From positions 1 to 38,787 of the forward strand of contig USDH01000002.1 in NCBI GenBank assembly GCA_900553415.1: a stretch of DNA of 38,787 bases, given 5' to 3'. The position numbers were made by a program, and so were the translations under genes. Below are positions 15,097 through 23,583 of the stretch, piece after piece. The stretch is from an uncultured Collinsella sp. Its GTDB lineage: Bacteria; Actinomycetota; Coriobacteriia; Coriobacteriales; Coriobacteriaceae. The notes under the pieces were generated by a model. The model was given only the letters and a program-made list of their open reading frames with translations. It ran no database searches and had not been told where the DNA came from. Positions within the stretch are counted from its first letter, which is position 1, and each line of letters starts with the position of its first letter.

Positions 15097-17984
15097 TCGA
15101 GGACGCGGTTTCGTCAGGAACGCCGCAGTTTGTCATCGACTCCTATGCCACGCTTGCCGACCGCGCCAAAACGCAGTCCTTCGGCCTTATCGAGGAAGAT
15201 GTGATCGTCCTCGATACCGAGACCACGGGTCTTTCGGTGCAGGACAACGAGCTGATCGAGATCTCGGCGGCCCGTCTTTCGGGCCGCGAGGTCATCGACC
15301 GCTTCGATACCTTCGTGCATCCCAAGCAACTGATTCCCACCGAGATTACCGAGCTCACGAGCATTACAAATGCCGATGTGGCAGATGCCCCGTCGGCCGT
15401 TGAGGCCGTCGCCGCTCTCGCCGATTTTGTCGGTGGTTGCCCGGTGATCGCACATAACGCCACGTTCGACCGCTCGTTTATCGAGTCGGTCAAAGGCGGC
15501 GTCAACGTGAGCGATATTTGGATCGATTCGCTGGCGCTGTCGCGCATCGCGCTTCCGCGCCTGGCCTCGCACAAGCTGTCTTTTATGGCCGATCTGTTTG
15601 GCTGTGACTCGGTATCACACCGTGCCAATGCCGACGTCGACGCCCTGTGTGGCGTATGGCGCGTGTTGCTCGTGGCGCTCACCGACTTGCCTCAGGGCCT
15701 TATGGCGCGCCTAGCCGACATGCATCCGGACGTGCCTTGGTCCTATCGTCCTATCTTCTCATTCTTGGCAGGGCAGAACCCTGGTTCTATCTTCTCTCTC
15801 AGCGCCGCTCGTGCTGACGTCCTCAAGGCCGATCGCGCCGACGATCGGGTGGACGCCGACGAACTGCCGGTCCTCAAGATGCCGAGTCGTGAGGGGATTG
15901 AGGCAGACTATGCGCCAGGTGGCCTGGTCAATCGCATGTATCCCACCTACGAGCCGCGTGATGAGCAGATCGCGATGGCGCTCGAGGTCCGCGATGCGCT
16001 GGTCACGGGCACTCATCGTGTAATTGAGGCGGGCACGGGCGTCGGCAAATCGATGGCCTATCTGGTGCCTTTTGCCGAGGCAGCGCGCCGTAACAACATC
16101 ACGGTTGGTATTGCGACCAAATCGAACAATCTTGCCGACCAGCTCATGTACCATGAGCTGCCAAAACTTGCCGAGCAACTGGACGGTGGTCTGTCATTTT
16201 GCGCTCTCAAGGGCTATGACCACTATCCGTGCCTGCGCAAGCTTGAGCGCATGAGCCGCAGCCAGGTCGAGATTACCACCAAGCGCGATCCGGCGGACAC
16301 GCTCACGGCGGTCGCGGTCATTATGGCGTACGTCTGCCAATCAGCCGATGGCGACCTCGACTCGCTCGGCATTCGGTGGCGCAGCGTCAACCGCCCCGAC
16401 TTTACGACGGCCTCGCGCGAGTGTGCTCGTCGCCTCTGCCCGTTTTTCCCTGATAAATGTTTGGTCCACGGCGCTCGCCGTCGTGCGGCGCATGCCGATG
16501 TGGTGGTCACCAACCATTCCCTGCTGTTCCGCAACGTCGCGGCCGAGGGCAGGATTTTGCCGCCGATTCGTCATTGGGTAATCGACGAGGCCCATTCCAT
16601 CGAGCGCGAGGCGCGCCGCCAGTGGGCGCGCGTGGTGTCGGCGGACGAATCACGCGTTCTGTTTGAGCGCCTGGGTGGCTCGAGCACCGGCGCGCTAAGC
16701 CAGGTTTCCCGTGATTTGGCAACCTCCGAGGGCTCTACGCTCTACCTGGGCCTTACTGCCAAGGCGACGTCGACGGTTGCGCGCGCGAGCATGGCAATCG
16801 CCGACGTGTTCGACGGCGTTCGCGAGCTCGGCCGCCGTGCCCGTGGGGGTTATGACAATGCCAATCTATGGATTGGCCCCGAGTTGCGCGAATCTGACGA
16901 CTGGCATGATTTCTTACAGTCGGCCTACACTGCCATCGACGCATTGGAACAGGCTGACAAGAGCGTCGACGCGCTGGTGCAAGCCGTCGCCGCCGACAAG
17001 CCCGAGGTTGTTGTCGACCTGGGCGATATCTCACGCCGCCTGCACGAGCTGGCCGAGAACCTCAAACTCATCATTGATGGCACCGATGAACACTACGTGT
17101 ATTCGCTGCAGGTCAATCGCAGGTTGCGTGCCGGCGGAGAGTCGATGACCGCAGAGCGCATCGATATTGGCGAGGCCTTGGCAACCGAGTGGCTGCCCGA
17201 GGTTCACACGGCTATCTTTGCCTCGGCGACTATGACGGTGTCCAAAAGCTTTGAACACTTTAACCATGCGGTCGGCCTCGATCGCATCGGTGCTTCAACA
17301 TCCTCATCGCTGCACTTGGACTCGAGCTACGACTTCGATTCGAACATGGCTGTAGTCGTTGCGGGCGATATCCCCGATCCGCGCGATCGTGAGAGCTATC
17401 TTACGGCGCTCGAGCGCGTGCTGGTCGACGCCCATCTTGCCATGGGCGGATCGGTGCTCACGTTGTTCACCAATCGGCGCGACATGGAGGACCTATACGC
17501 CCGCGTTGAGCCCAAGATGGCCCGTGCGGGTCTGGAGCTCAACTGCCAGCAGCGCAACTCATCTCCTCGTCGCCTGCGCGACCGGTTTATCAACGAGCCG
17601 ACCTCGTCGCTTTTTGCGCTTAAGGCCTTCTGGGAGGGGTTTGACGCCAGCGGCGAGACGCTGCGCTGCGTCATCATTCCCAAGCTGCCGTTCTCGAGCC
17701 CCACGGACCCGCTCTCGTGCGAGCGCAACCTGCGCGAAGACCGCGCTTGGGCGCGCTATTCGCTGCCCGAGGCGGTGCTCGAGGTTAAGCAGGCGGCCGG
17801 CCGCCTTATCCGCTCGTCGACCGATTGCGGCGTGCTGATTCTGGCCGACCCGCGCCTGGTGACGAAGGGCTACGGGAAGAAGTTCTTAACGTCGCTGCCC
17901 ACGAGCTCCTACCAGCGCATCGAATCTGCGCAGATCGGTCACTATCTGCAACTGTGGCGCGCACACCACGAGCGGCGGCGCTAA
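15090..17984 (+). CDS. dinG: DEDDh exonuclease / DinG-type helicase fusion
   Basis: A 964-residue protein with an N-terminal DnaQ-like 3'-5' exonuclease: DTETTG with D42 and E44, HNATFD with D127, and SHRANAD with H177 and D182. A superfamily 2 XPD/DinG helicase follows: Walker A AGTGVGKS at 314-321 and DEAH at 499-502. Four cysteines (C381, C445, C450, C457) lie between these motifs where DinG/XPD proteins hold a 4Fe-4S cluster. Firmicute fusions of this type often lack that cluster. A role in unwinding and trimming DNA during repair or replication conflicts is inferred. ATG 15090 lies within the ddl end. The stop overlaps the converging WYL gene by four bases. Confidence 0.9.
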   Translation: MLIEDAVSSGTPQFVIDSYATLADRAKTQSFGLIEEDVIVLDTETTGLSVQDNELIEISAARLSGREVIDRFDTFVHPKQLIPTEITELTSITNADVADAPSAVEAVAALADFVGGCPVIAHNATFDRSFIESVKGGVNVSDIWIDSLALSRIALPRLASHKLSFMADLFGCDSVSHRANADVDALCGVWRVLLVALTDLPQGLMARLADMHPDVPWSYRPIFSFLAGQNPGSIFSLSAARADVLKADRADDRVDADELPVLKMPSREGIEADYAPGGLVNRMYPTYEPRDEQIAMALEVRDALVTGTHRVIEAGTGVGKSMAYLVPFAEAARRNNITVGIATKSNNLADQLMYHELPKLAEQLDGGLSFCALKGYDHYPCLRKLERMSRSQVEITTKRDPADTLTAVAVIMAYVCQSADGDLDSLGIRWRSVNRPDFTTASRECARRLCPFFPDKCLVHGARRRAAHADVVVTNHSLLFRNVAAEGRILPPIRHWVIDEAHSIEREARRQWARVVSADESRVLFERLGGSSTGALSQVSRDLATSEGSTLYLGLTAKATSTVARASMAIADVFDGVRELGRRARGGYDNANLWIGPELRESDDWHDFLQSAYTAIDALEQADKSVDALVQAVAADKPEVVVDLGDISRRLHELAENLKLIIDGTDEHYVYSLQVNRRLRAGGESMTAERIDIGEALATEWLPEVHTAIFASATMTVSKSFEHFNHAVGLDRIGASTSSSLHLDSSYDFDSNMAVVVAGDIPDPRDRESYLTALERVLVDAHLAMGGSVLTLFTNRRDMEDLYARVEPKMARAGLELNCQQRNSSPRRLRDRFINEPTSSLFALKAFWEGFDASGETLRCVIIPKLPFSSPTDPLSCERNLREDRAWARYSLPEAVLEVKQAAGRLIRSSTDCGVLILADPRLVTKGYGKKFLTSLPTSSYQRIESAQIGHYLQLWRAHHERRR

Positions 17985-18898
17985 AGCGGACAGACGAGGG
18001 TTTTTGCCATATCGCACAGACGCTTTGACAGGGCGGGGTCATCCAAGATGCGGATGGCTCCGCCCGCTGCGATTATCTGGCTCAGTAGCCAACGCTCGGA
18101 GCCGTAATGCACGGTCACCGTTGCCATGTCTGCCCCGCTGCGCTCGATTAGGGTGATGCCGGCCCAGTCCAGATGCTCCGCCATATCGAATGGCATCAAG
18201 AGCTTTGCGCTACGCTGCGTCCGGGCAAGGGAATCGTGGAGGGATGCGACGCCCGGTGTGTGAGGCACGACGGAGTCTTCCGTCAAGGTGAGTCCCTCGA
18301 TTTTATCCATGCGATAGGTGCGCTGCTCATCGACCGCGATGTCCCAGGCAATCAGATATGTTTGGTCGCCGTTTGCTGTAATGCGCAAGGGGTCGACCAG
18401 ACGCTCGCGTGGCCGCGCATCGTCCATCGAGCGATACGAGATGCGGCAACGAACACCGTCCTGAATGGCGCAGCTCAGCTGCTGCCAGTGCGACCCGTGG
18501 TTGACGGTGTCAAAGACGCGCTGGTTATAGCCGAGCTCTTCGGGTAGAAGGGCATGTCGAATCCGAGCTGCCGTCTGCGGCTCGATCCCCAACGATTCAA
18601 GTTCATGGTTGAGCACAGCGCCTTCGGCGGCACTCAGGCGCAGCGGTAGCACACGTCCGGCGTCACCGGTGAGGACCACACGCTCGCCGTGGCATTCGCA
18701 GATGATGCGCGCACCCGATTCTCGGTCCGCGAGCGTCGAGACGATCTCGAGAATCTCGTCGAGCGATACTCCCGTGATGTCAAAGCGGCCGCAAATCTCG
18801 GTTCGTGTCATGCCGCTCTCGCCGGCGGCGTAGAGGGCCTCCATGATGTCGATGGCGCGAGAGAGCCTCTGCTCGCTGGTGAGTTTACGCACGGGCAT
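17981..18898 (-). CDS. WYL-domain transcriptional regulator, PafC-like
   Basis: A 305-residue regulator. The N-terminal 70 residues form a winged helix (LSRAIDIMEALYAAGESGMTRTEICGRFDI). The WYL core is in the middle (CRISYRSMDDARPRERLVDPLRI, then GDQTYLIAWDIAVDEQRTYRMDKI), and a C-terminal WCX extension follows. PafB/PafC heterodimers of Actinobacteria activate DNA-damage genes when a ligand, thought to be single-stranded DNA, binds the WYL domain. The same job here is inferred. It overlaps its upstream partner by 14 bases and converges tail-to-tail with the exonuclease-helicase gene. Confidence 0.85.
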   Translation of the reverse strand: MPVRKLTSEQRLSRAIDIMEALYAAGESGMTRTEICGRFDITGVSLDEILEIVSTLADRESGARIICECHGERVVLTGDAGRVLPLRLSAAEGAVLNHELESLGIEPQTAARIRHALLPEELGYNQRVFDTVNHGSHWQQLSCAIQDGVRCRISYRSMDDARPRERLVDPLRITANGDQTYLIAWDIAVDEQRTYRMDKIEGLTLTEDSVVPHTPGVASLHDSLARTQRSAKLLMPFDMAEHLDWAGITLIERSGADMATVTVHYGSERWLLSQIIAAGGAIRILDDPALSKRLCDMAKTLVCPL

Positions 18899-19907
18899 GC
18901 TCGTGCACCGTCCTTTCGATGAGGTGGTTCCACGCCTGTTTGAGCGATTTGGGGGCCACGGGTCTCATGCCGTCCATGGCGTGGGCCATGCAAAATGAGG
19001 CGGCGGCTTCAAGATTGCGCACGTCAACGGTCCAAGTCCATCCCGCATCGGTGTGTGCGAGCTCACCTCGCCCGCGCGTGAGACCGTTGATCATATCGAT
19101 CTGCGTCTGAGGGGCGAACGAGAACGTGGCTGCAACGGGCGGTCGGTCGGCAAAATCGAATTCAAAGAACAGATAGTCGTTGAGATTGAAGTCCGCAGGG
19201 ATGGCGTAGGCCTTCGAAGGACGCCAAGCGCGAACGATGCGGTCGCAGCGGAATGTCCTGATGTCGTCGGTGACATTGTCGAGGCCGCAGAAGTACGCCA
19301 CGCCCTCGCGCTCGAACATGCCGTAGACGCAGACGGTACGTTCCTTCTGCTCGCCGCGTCCGTTCTGATATAAAAATCGCAGCGCGCATCGCTCGGCAAA
19401 GGCGCTCCATACCGCATCGACGGTGGGAGAGCGGCGGATCGGCGCTTCGTCCACCGCCGACATGCCGGTGAGGTAGGCAATCTTGGAACGAATATCGGCA
19501 AGCGGCGCGGCAAAAGTGGATGAGCCGGCCGCTATTGTCTGGTCGATAGCGTTGAGCAGGATATCGGCGTCGTCTGCGGTGATGAGGCCGCCTGCAGCAA
19601 ACGTGTGCTCGCGGTCGATTGTCCACGAGCTTTCCTCGGTCTCCTGCGCACCGGCGGGGCGAACCTCCTTGATTAAGATGCCACGCTCGAGCAGTTTGTC
19701 ACGATCGCGCCGAAACTTGCGCTTATCCGAGTCGATATTGCCCGAGCCATATCCCAGGTCAGAATCCAAGACGATCTGCTCGGTCGTCAGCGGTTCGGGG
19801 GAGCTGTTGAGCACAAAGAAAAGATTGAGGATACGCTGAGCCGTTTTATCGAAACTTGGCTCCGAATTTCCCTTTTTAATTGTCGCGGTCGCGTCGCTTG
19901 CCGTCAT
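18885..19907 (-). CDS. WYL-domain transcriptional regulator, PafB-like
   Basis: A 340-residue protein with a winged-helix N-terminus (about residues 18-100, with IDSDKRKFRRDRDKLLERGI as the recognition region). A WYL domain is around residues 180-240 (LRFLYQNGRGEQKERTV, then GVAYFCGLDN and TFRCDRIVRAW), and a C-terminal extension follows. It is the first gene of the pair and overlaps the second by 14 bases, like pafB-pafC. The start is ATG at 19907 after GAGGAC. The proteasome/Pup genes that neighbour pafBC in mycobacteria are not in this window. It is transcribed divergently from the next gene. Confidence 0.85.
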   Translation of the reverse strand: MTASDATATIKKGNSEPSFDKTAQRILNLFFVLNSSPEPLTTEQIVLDSDLGYGSGNIDSDKRKFRRDRDKLLERGILIKEVRPAGAQETEESSWTIDREHTFAAGGLITADDADILLNAIDQTIAAGSSTFAAPLADIRSKIAYLTGMSAVDEAPIRRSPTVDAVWSAFAERCALRFLYQNGRGEQKERTVCVYGMFEREGVAYFCGLDNVTDDIRTFRCDRIVRAWRPSKAYAIPADFNLNDYLFFEFDFADRPPVAATFSFAPQTQIDMINGLTRGRGELAHTDAGWTWTVDVRNLEAAASFCMAHAMDGMRPVAPKSLKQAWNHLIERTVHEHARA

Positions 19908-20105
19908 AGAGTCCTCGCATGAGAAGGTGGTTTGCTGCCATGATTTTAGTCCGATATGGAGATTAGGCTATATCCTTGTCCGCTCGGGGCGTTAAGATGG
20001 CCCGAATTCGGTCGTTTGCGCTCGCTCGGGGTATACTTTCGACTATATACGGTTCTAATGTGCATGCATTGGGCCTATTTGTCGGATTATGGATGTGGAG
20101 CGCAC

Positions 20106-23100
20106 ATGGCGAACACCCAGAACTATATTAACCACCTGCTGCAGAACACCGGCATTACGCCGGCATGCAGCGAAGAAGAGCGCTTGGCTGCCGAGGATAT
20201 CGCTCAGATCTTCCGCAACCACGGCTTTGATCCCGAGGTTCAGGAGTTCAATGCCCCGGCGCCCAGCAGGTTGGCATTTGCCGTTACCGGTATTCTTGCG
20301 TTTGCCGGCGCCCTGCTGATGGGCATCGGCGGCGGTATCGGCTTGGTCGGCACCTTGCTGGCCATTGTCGGCGCCGTACTCTACGTGCTCGAGCGCACGG
20401 GCCACCCCGTGGTTTCGCGCCTGGGCAAGACGGGCGTGAGCCAAAATGTCATCGCCTACCACAAGGCCTCGGGCCCGCTTGCGTCTCCGCGCAACCGCCC
20501 GGTGGTCGTTGTCACACACTACGACTCTCCCCGTGCTGAGCTGCTCGCCCGCGAGCCCTATGCTTCGTATCGTGCGCTCATCGCCAAGCTGTTGCCCGTT
20601 GCCACGGTTGCCCCCGCTGCCGTTGCCATCCTGCGTATCCTGCCGCTCCCCGGCGCGCTCAAGGTTCTGCTGTGGATTGTCGCGATCCTCGCTTCCCTCG
20701 TTGCACTTGCCAACGCGGCAAACATCATCTCTAACCGCCACATTCTTCCCTATACGTCCGGTGCGGTGTGCAACAAGTCTTCTGTCGCCGCTATGCTCGG
20801 TGTTATGGACAACGTTGCTCCTTTCCAGGGCGAAAACGAGTTTCCCGACGATGTTCCGTTCGATACCTATTTTGGGGAGCAGAAACGTCGTGCCGAGGAA
20901 ATGGCGCGCGCAGCGGCGGAGTATGCCGCGGCCCAGCAGCAAAACGACTACGGCAACACCATCGAGTATGAAGAGCCTACCTACGTCGAGGACGAGTTCG
21001 GTCAGCCGATTGCTCCCGACGCTCAAACCGAGCCCGAACAGGGCGAGGCTTTCGACGAGCAGATCGAGGGCTTTGAGGGTGCGTCTGCCGACGAGACGCT
21101 GATTGGCGCCATCGTGCCCGAGGATCAGAATCAGGCTGTCCAGGACGAAGAGCTCAATGACGAGGTTCCCGCTGCCGAGCCGGCGGAGGAGCCTGCTGCG
21201 GCCGAGCCCAAGCTCTATCGCAATGCCGCCGGCAACATCCGCTTTGGTTCGGATGCCATCCGTGCGCTCGGAATGCTTCCCGAGTCCTGCACGCTCGATT
21301 ACGAGGAGGGCGAGGAGCCGACGTTTGAGCCCGAGCCTGCCCCCGTCGTGACCGTGGATGATGAGTCTGCCGCGGTTACCGCTGCCGCTGCCGAGCCCGA
21401 GGCGGTGTCCGCGATCGATTCCGCGGCAGGACTGGACATTTTGGCTCCCGCCGCGCCGGCGCAAGACGTTGTGGATGAGTTTGACGACGATTACGTTGAA
21501 CAGCCGAGGCGCGTGTCTTACGAGAGCGATACGGATTTCTCGGCCGAGATTCCCGCGGCAACGCCCCATGCCGATATTGCATCCGCGTTCTCTTCGATTG
21601 GCGCCAGCGCTTCCAACTTCTTTAAGGGTGCGCTTGCAAAGGGCAAGAAATTTGTCGACGATTTCGAGGAGAAGCGCGCTGCCGCACGCGAGGCTGCCGA
21701 GCAGGATGCTATCGCTCAGCAGCAGGCAGCCGAGGCGGCACGTGAGCGCGCGGCGCAAGAGTTCGAGCAGAACGAGGCTATGCAGTCCGTGCCCGTCGAT
21801 GCCGCCGAAGCTACAACGTCCTTTGAGTCCCAGCAGCCGACGTCCGCGGATGTTGTTGAGGCGACGACGTCTTTCGAAGCTCAGCAGCACGTCGATAGCA
21901 CCATGTCGTTTGATGCCGCGCAGTTCGATTCCACGATAACGTTTGAAAAGCAAGGCACCGCGATTGCCGAGCCCCTTCCTGTTTCCGATGAGCAGGGCGA
22001 CGCGGCAGACGATGACGAGCCTATTGATGCTGCCGAAATCCAAGATGCCGCCGAGGACGAGCCCGTCGAGGCCAACTTTGACGAAGAGCAATACGCGACA
22101 GCCGAGCAAGATGATTCGACCGAGGTCGAGCAGGAGGAAGTGCCTGTGGTTTCCGAGGCTCTCGAGACAGATGAGTCGAGGCCTTACTCCACGCAGATTT
22201 TCACCATGCCGACCCCGAGTGGTTCCGGTGCCACGGTTGCCGATGTTGCTCCCACCCAGGACGAAACGGTCGATTCCCTTATGGCCCAGATTTCCTCCCA
22301 GGCATCACCGCGTCCGCAGATGAATGTTCCCGATCCGGCGTCGGCTCCGTCGCCTGCACCTTCCTCGTCTCCGCTGGCTTCGGTCCCCGATCCGTCGCTG
22401 CCGTCGATGAAGCAGGCAAACGTTGCGTCTCGCACGTCGCTGTTCGACCTTCCCGATCCCTCCGCACAGGTCAACGACCCCTTCGCTACCGCTCAGGGTC
22501 CCGAACCCACATCGGCACCCGTTGTGCCTCCTATGCCCGTTGCGTCGGGCGCTCAGCCGATCGAGACCATTTCGGCTCCCGCCCCGGCGGCACCCAAGTC
22601 TCGCAAGCGCGGCCTGGGCGGCCTGTTCGGTCGTAAAAAGAAAAACGAACAGGACAGCATGAGTGATTGGCTGGGCGTCGAAGACGATTACGATGCCAAG
22701 AAGTCCGGTCGCGGCATCGGTTCGTGGGATAATTTCGAGGACGATAACGATGGCTGGAAGGGCGGCGCTACGTCTTCCGACGGCGCTTCTTCCGAAGATA
22801 TGCTCTCGGCTGTCGCCTCTATGGGCGATGATGAGCTGCTCGGTCACGATATCTGGTTTGTGGCAACGGGTGCCTCGGATTGTGATGGCGCTGGCATGAA
22901 GGCCTTCTTGGCTTCGCATCGCGATAAGCTCCGCGGCGTATTCTTCATCAATCTTGAATCCGTCGGCGCCGGTAGGCTTTCGGTGGTGACGGTTGAGGGC
23001 GAACAGCAGCTGCTCAAGGGCGATCGCCGCATCATGAACCTGGTCAGCAAGGTGTGCAAGTCGTTCCATGTCGATTGTGGCGCGCTCGAGATGCCCTATG

Positions 23101-23276
23101 CCAAGACCGATGCCTATGCCGCGCTCGAGGCGAGCCGCCGAGCCCTCACCATCGCCGGCGTGGACGGCACGCGCCTGGCTTGCGCTCGTACCGAGGACGA
23201 CCTGCCCCACAATGTCAACCCGACGAACATTGCCACGGTATCCGAGGTCGTGACCGAGGTTATCCGCCGTTCGTAG
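20106..23276 (+). CDS. Membrane-anchored M28 peptidase-like protein with a ~660-residue disordered insert; catalytic residues altered
   Basis: A 1056-residue protein. Residues 1-135 and 205-240 plus 905-1056 together resemble one M28 (Zn aminopeptidase) fold. Two hydrophobic hairpins (about 55-95 and 163-205) are predicted membrane segments. The first metal motif THYDS (H138, D140) is kept. The usual DN motif reads CNKSS at 222-226, the general-base EE is replaced by SD at 924-925, NLD reads NLE at 949-951, and the final His is H1035. Activity is therefore doubtful. Residues 240-905 are acidic, Ala/Pro/Glu-rich low-complexity sequence with one basic/helical stretch (SNFFKGALAKGKKFVDDF). Near the end is a basic RKKK patch followed by SDWLGVEDDYDAKK. 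The ATG at 20106 has GGAG six bases upstream. The function is unknown to me. Confidence 0.8.
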   Translation: MANTQNYINHLLQNTGITPACSEEERLAAEDIAQIFRNHGFDPEVQEFNAPAPSRLAFAVTGILAFAGALLMGIGGGIGLVGTLLAIVGAVLYVLERTGHPVVSRLGKTGVSQNVIAYHKASGPLASPRNRPVVVVTHYDSPRAELLAREPYASYRALIAKLLPVATVAPAAVAILRILPLPGALKVLLWIVAILASLVALANAANIISNRHILPYTSGAVCNKSSVAAMLGVMDNVAPFQGENEFPDDVPFDTYFGEQKRRAEEMARAAAEYAAAQQQNDYGNTIEYEEPTYVEDEFGQPIAPDAQTEPEQGEAFDEQIEGFEGASADETLIGAIVPEDQNQAVQDEELNDEVPAAEPAEEPAAAEPKLYRNAAGNIRFGSDAIRALGMLPESCTLDYEEGEEPTFEPEPAPVVTVDDESAAVTAAAAEPEAVSAIDSAAGLDILAPAAPAQDVVDEFDDDYVEQPRRVSYESDTDFSAEIPAATPHADIASAFSSIGASASNFFKGALAKGKKFVDDFEEKRAAAREAAEQDAIAQQQAAEAARERAAQEFEQNEAMQSVPVDAAEATTSFESQQPTSADVVEATTSFEAQQHVDSTMSFDAAQFDSTITFEKQGTAIAEPLPVSDEQGDAADDDEPIDAAEIQDAAEDEPVEANFDEEQYATAEQDDSTEVEQEEVPVVSEALETDESRPYSTQIFTMPTPSGSGATVADVAPTQDETVDSLMAQISSQASPRPQMNVPDPASAPSPAPSSSPLASVPDPSLPSMKQANVASRTSLFDLPDPSAQVNDPFATAQGPEPTSAPVVPPMPVASGAQPIETISAPAPAAPKSRKRGLGGLFGRKKKNEQDSMSDWLGVEDDYDAKKSGRGIGSWDNFEDDNDGWKGGATSSDGASSEDMLSAVASMGDDELLGHDIWFVATGASDCDGAGMKAFLASHRDKLRGVFFINLESVGAGRLSVVTVEGEQQLLKGDRRIMNLVSKVCKSFHVDCGALEMPYAKTDAYAALEASRRALTIAGVDGTRLACARTEDDLPHNVNPTNIATVSEVVTEVIRRS

Positions 23277-23297
23277 ACGGAGCTCTAAGGAGTCAAC

Positions 23298-23516
23298 GTG
23301 TTTTCGTATATTAAGCGCCATTGGCCTGTCTACGTGATTTTGACCTTGATCGCCATTGCGTTAGGATTTGGGGCTGCCTACATCGTGGGTGCGAAGGGCT
23401 CGACCCCCGCCTCCGCAATCAGCGAAGAGGTGGAGCAAGAACAGAGTACGGGTGCCGATGGGATTCCTGAGTCCGAGCAGGCAATCGTTGATGGTGGATC
23501 TTCGTCTGCAGAGTAG
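23298..23516 (+). CDS. Small single-pass membrane protein
   Basis: A 72-residue protein of unrecognised family. It has a basic start (MFSYIKRHW), one transmembrane helix at about residues 10-31, and an acidic Ser/Glu-rich tail. The start is GTG at 23298 with AAGGAG at six bases. It lies 21 bases after the large M28-like gene and before a terminator, so the two probably form one transcript and may act at the same membrane (inference). Confidence 0.7.
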   Translation: MFSYIKRHWPVYVILTLIAIALGFGAAYIVGAKGSTPASAISEEVEQEQSTGADGIPESEQAIVDGGSSSAE

Positions 23517-23539
23517 ATACGGCGATTTAAATGATTGAA

Positions 23540-23577
23540 AGCGGGCGAGCCGGGGGACTGGCTCCCCCCGCTTTTTT
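23540..23577 (+). terminator. Rho-independent terminator
   Basis: AGCGGG-c-GAGCC pairs with GGCTC-cc-CCCGCT, followed by TTTTTT. It ends the M28-like/small membrane protein unit, and may also stop the converging adhesin transcript. Confidence 0.8.
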
Positions 23578-23583
23578 ATCGCG

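Noticed and set aside
20055..22109. A 684-codon open frame on the minus strand
   Set aside because: Antisense to the low-complexity insert of the M28-like protein. Its Leu/Arg/Gly-rich translation is what the complement of Ala/Glu/Pro codons gives.
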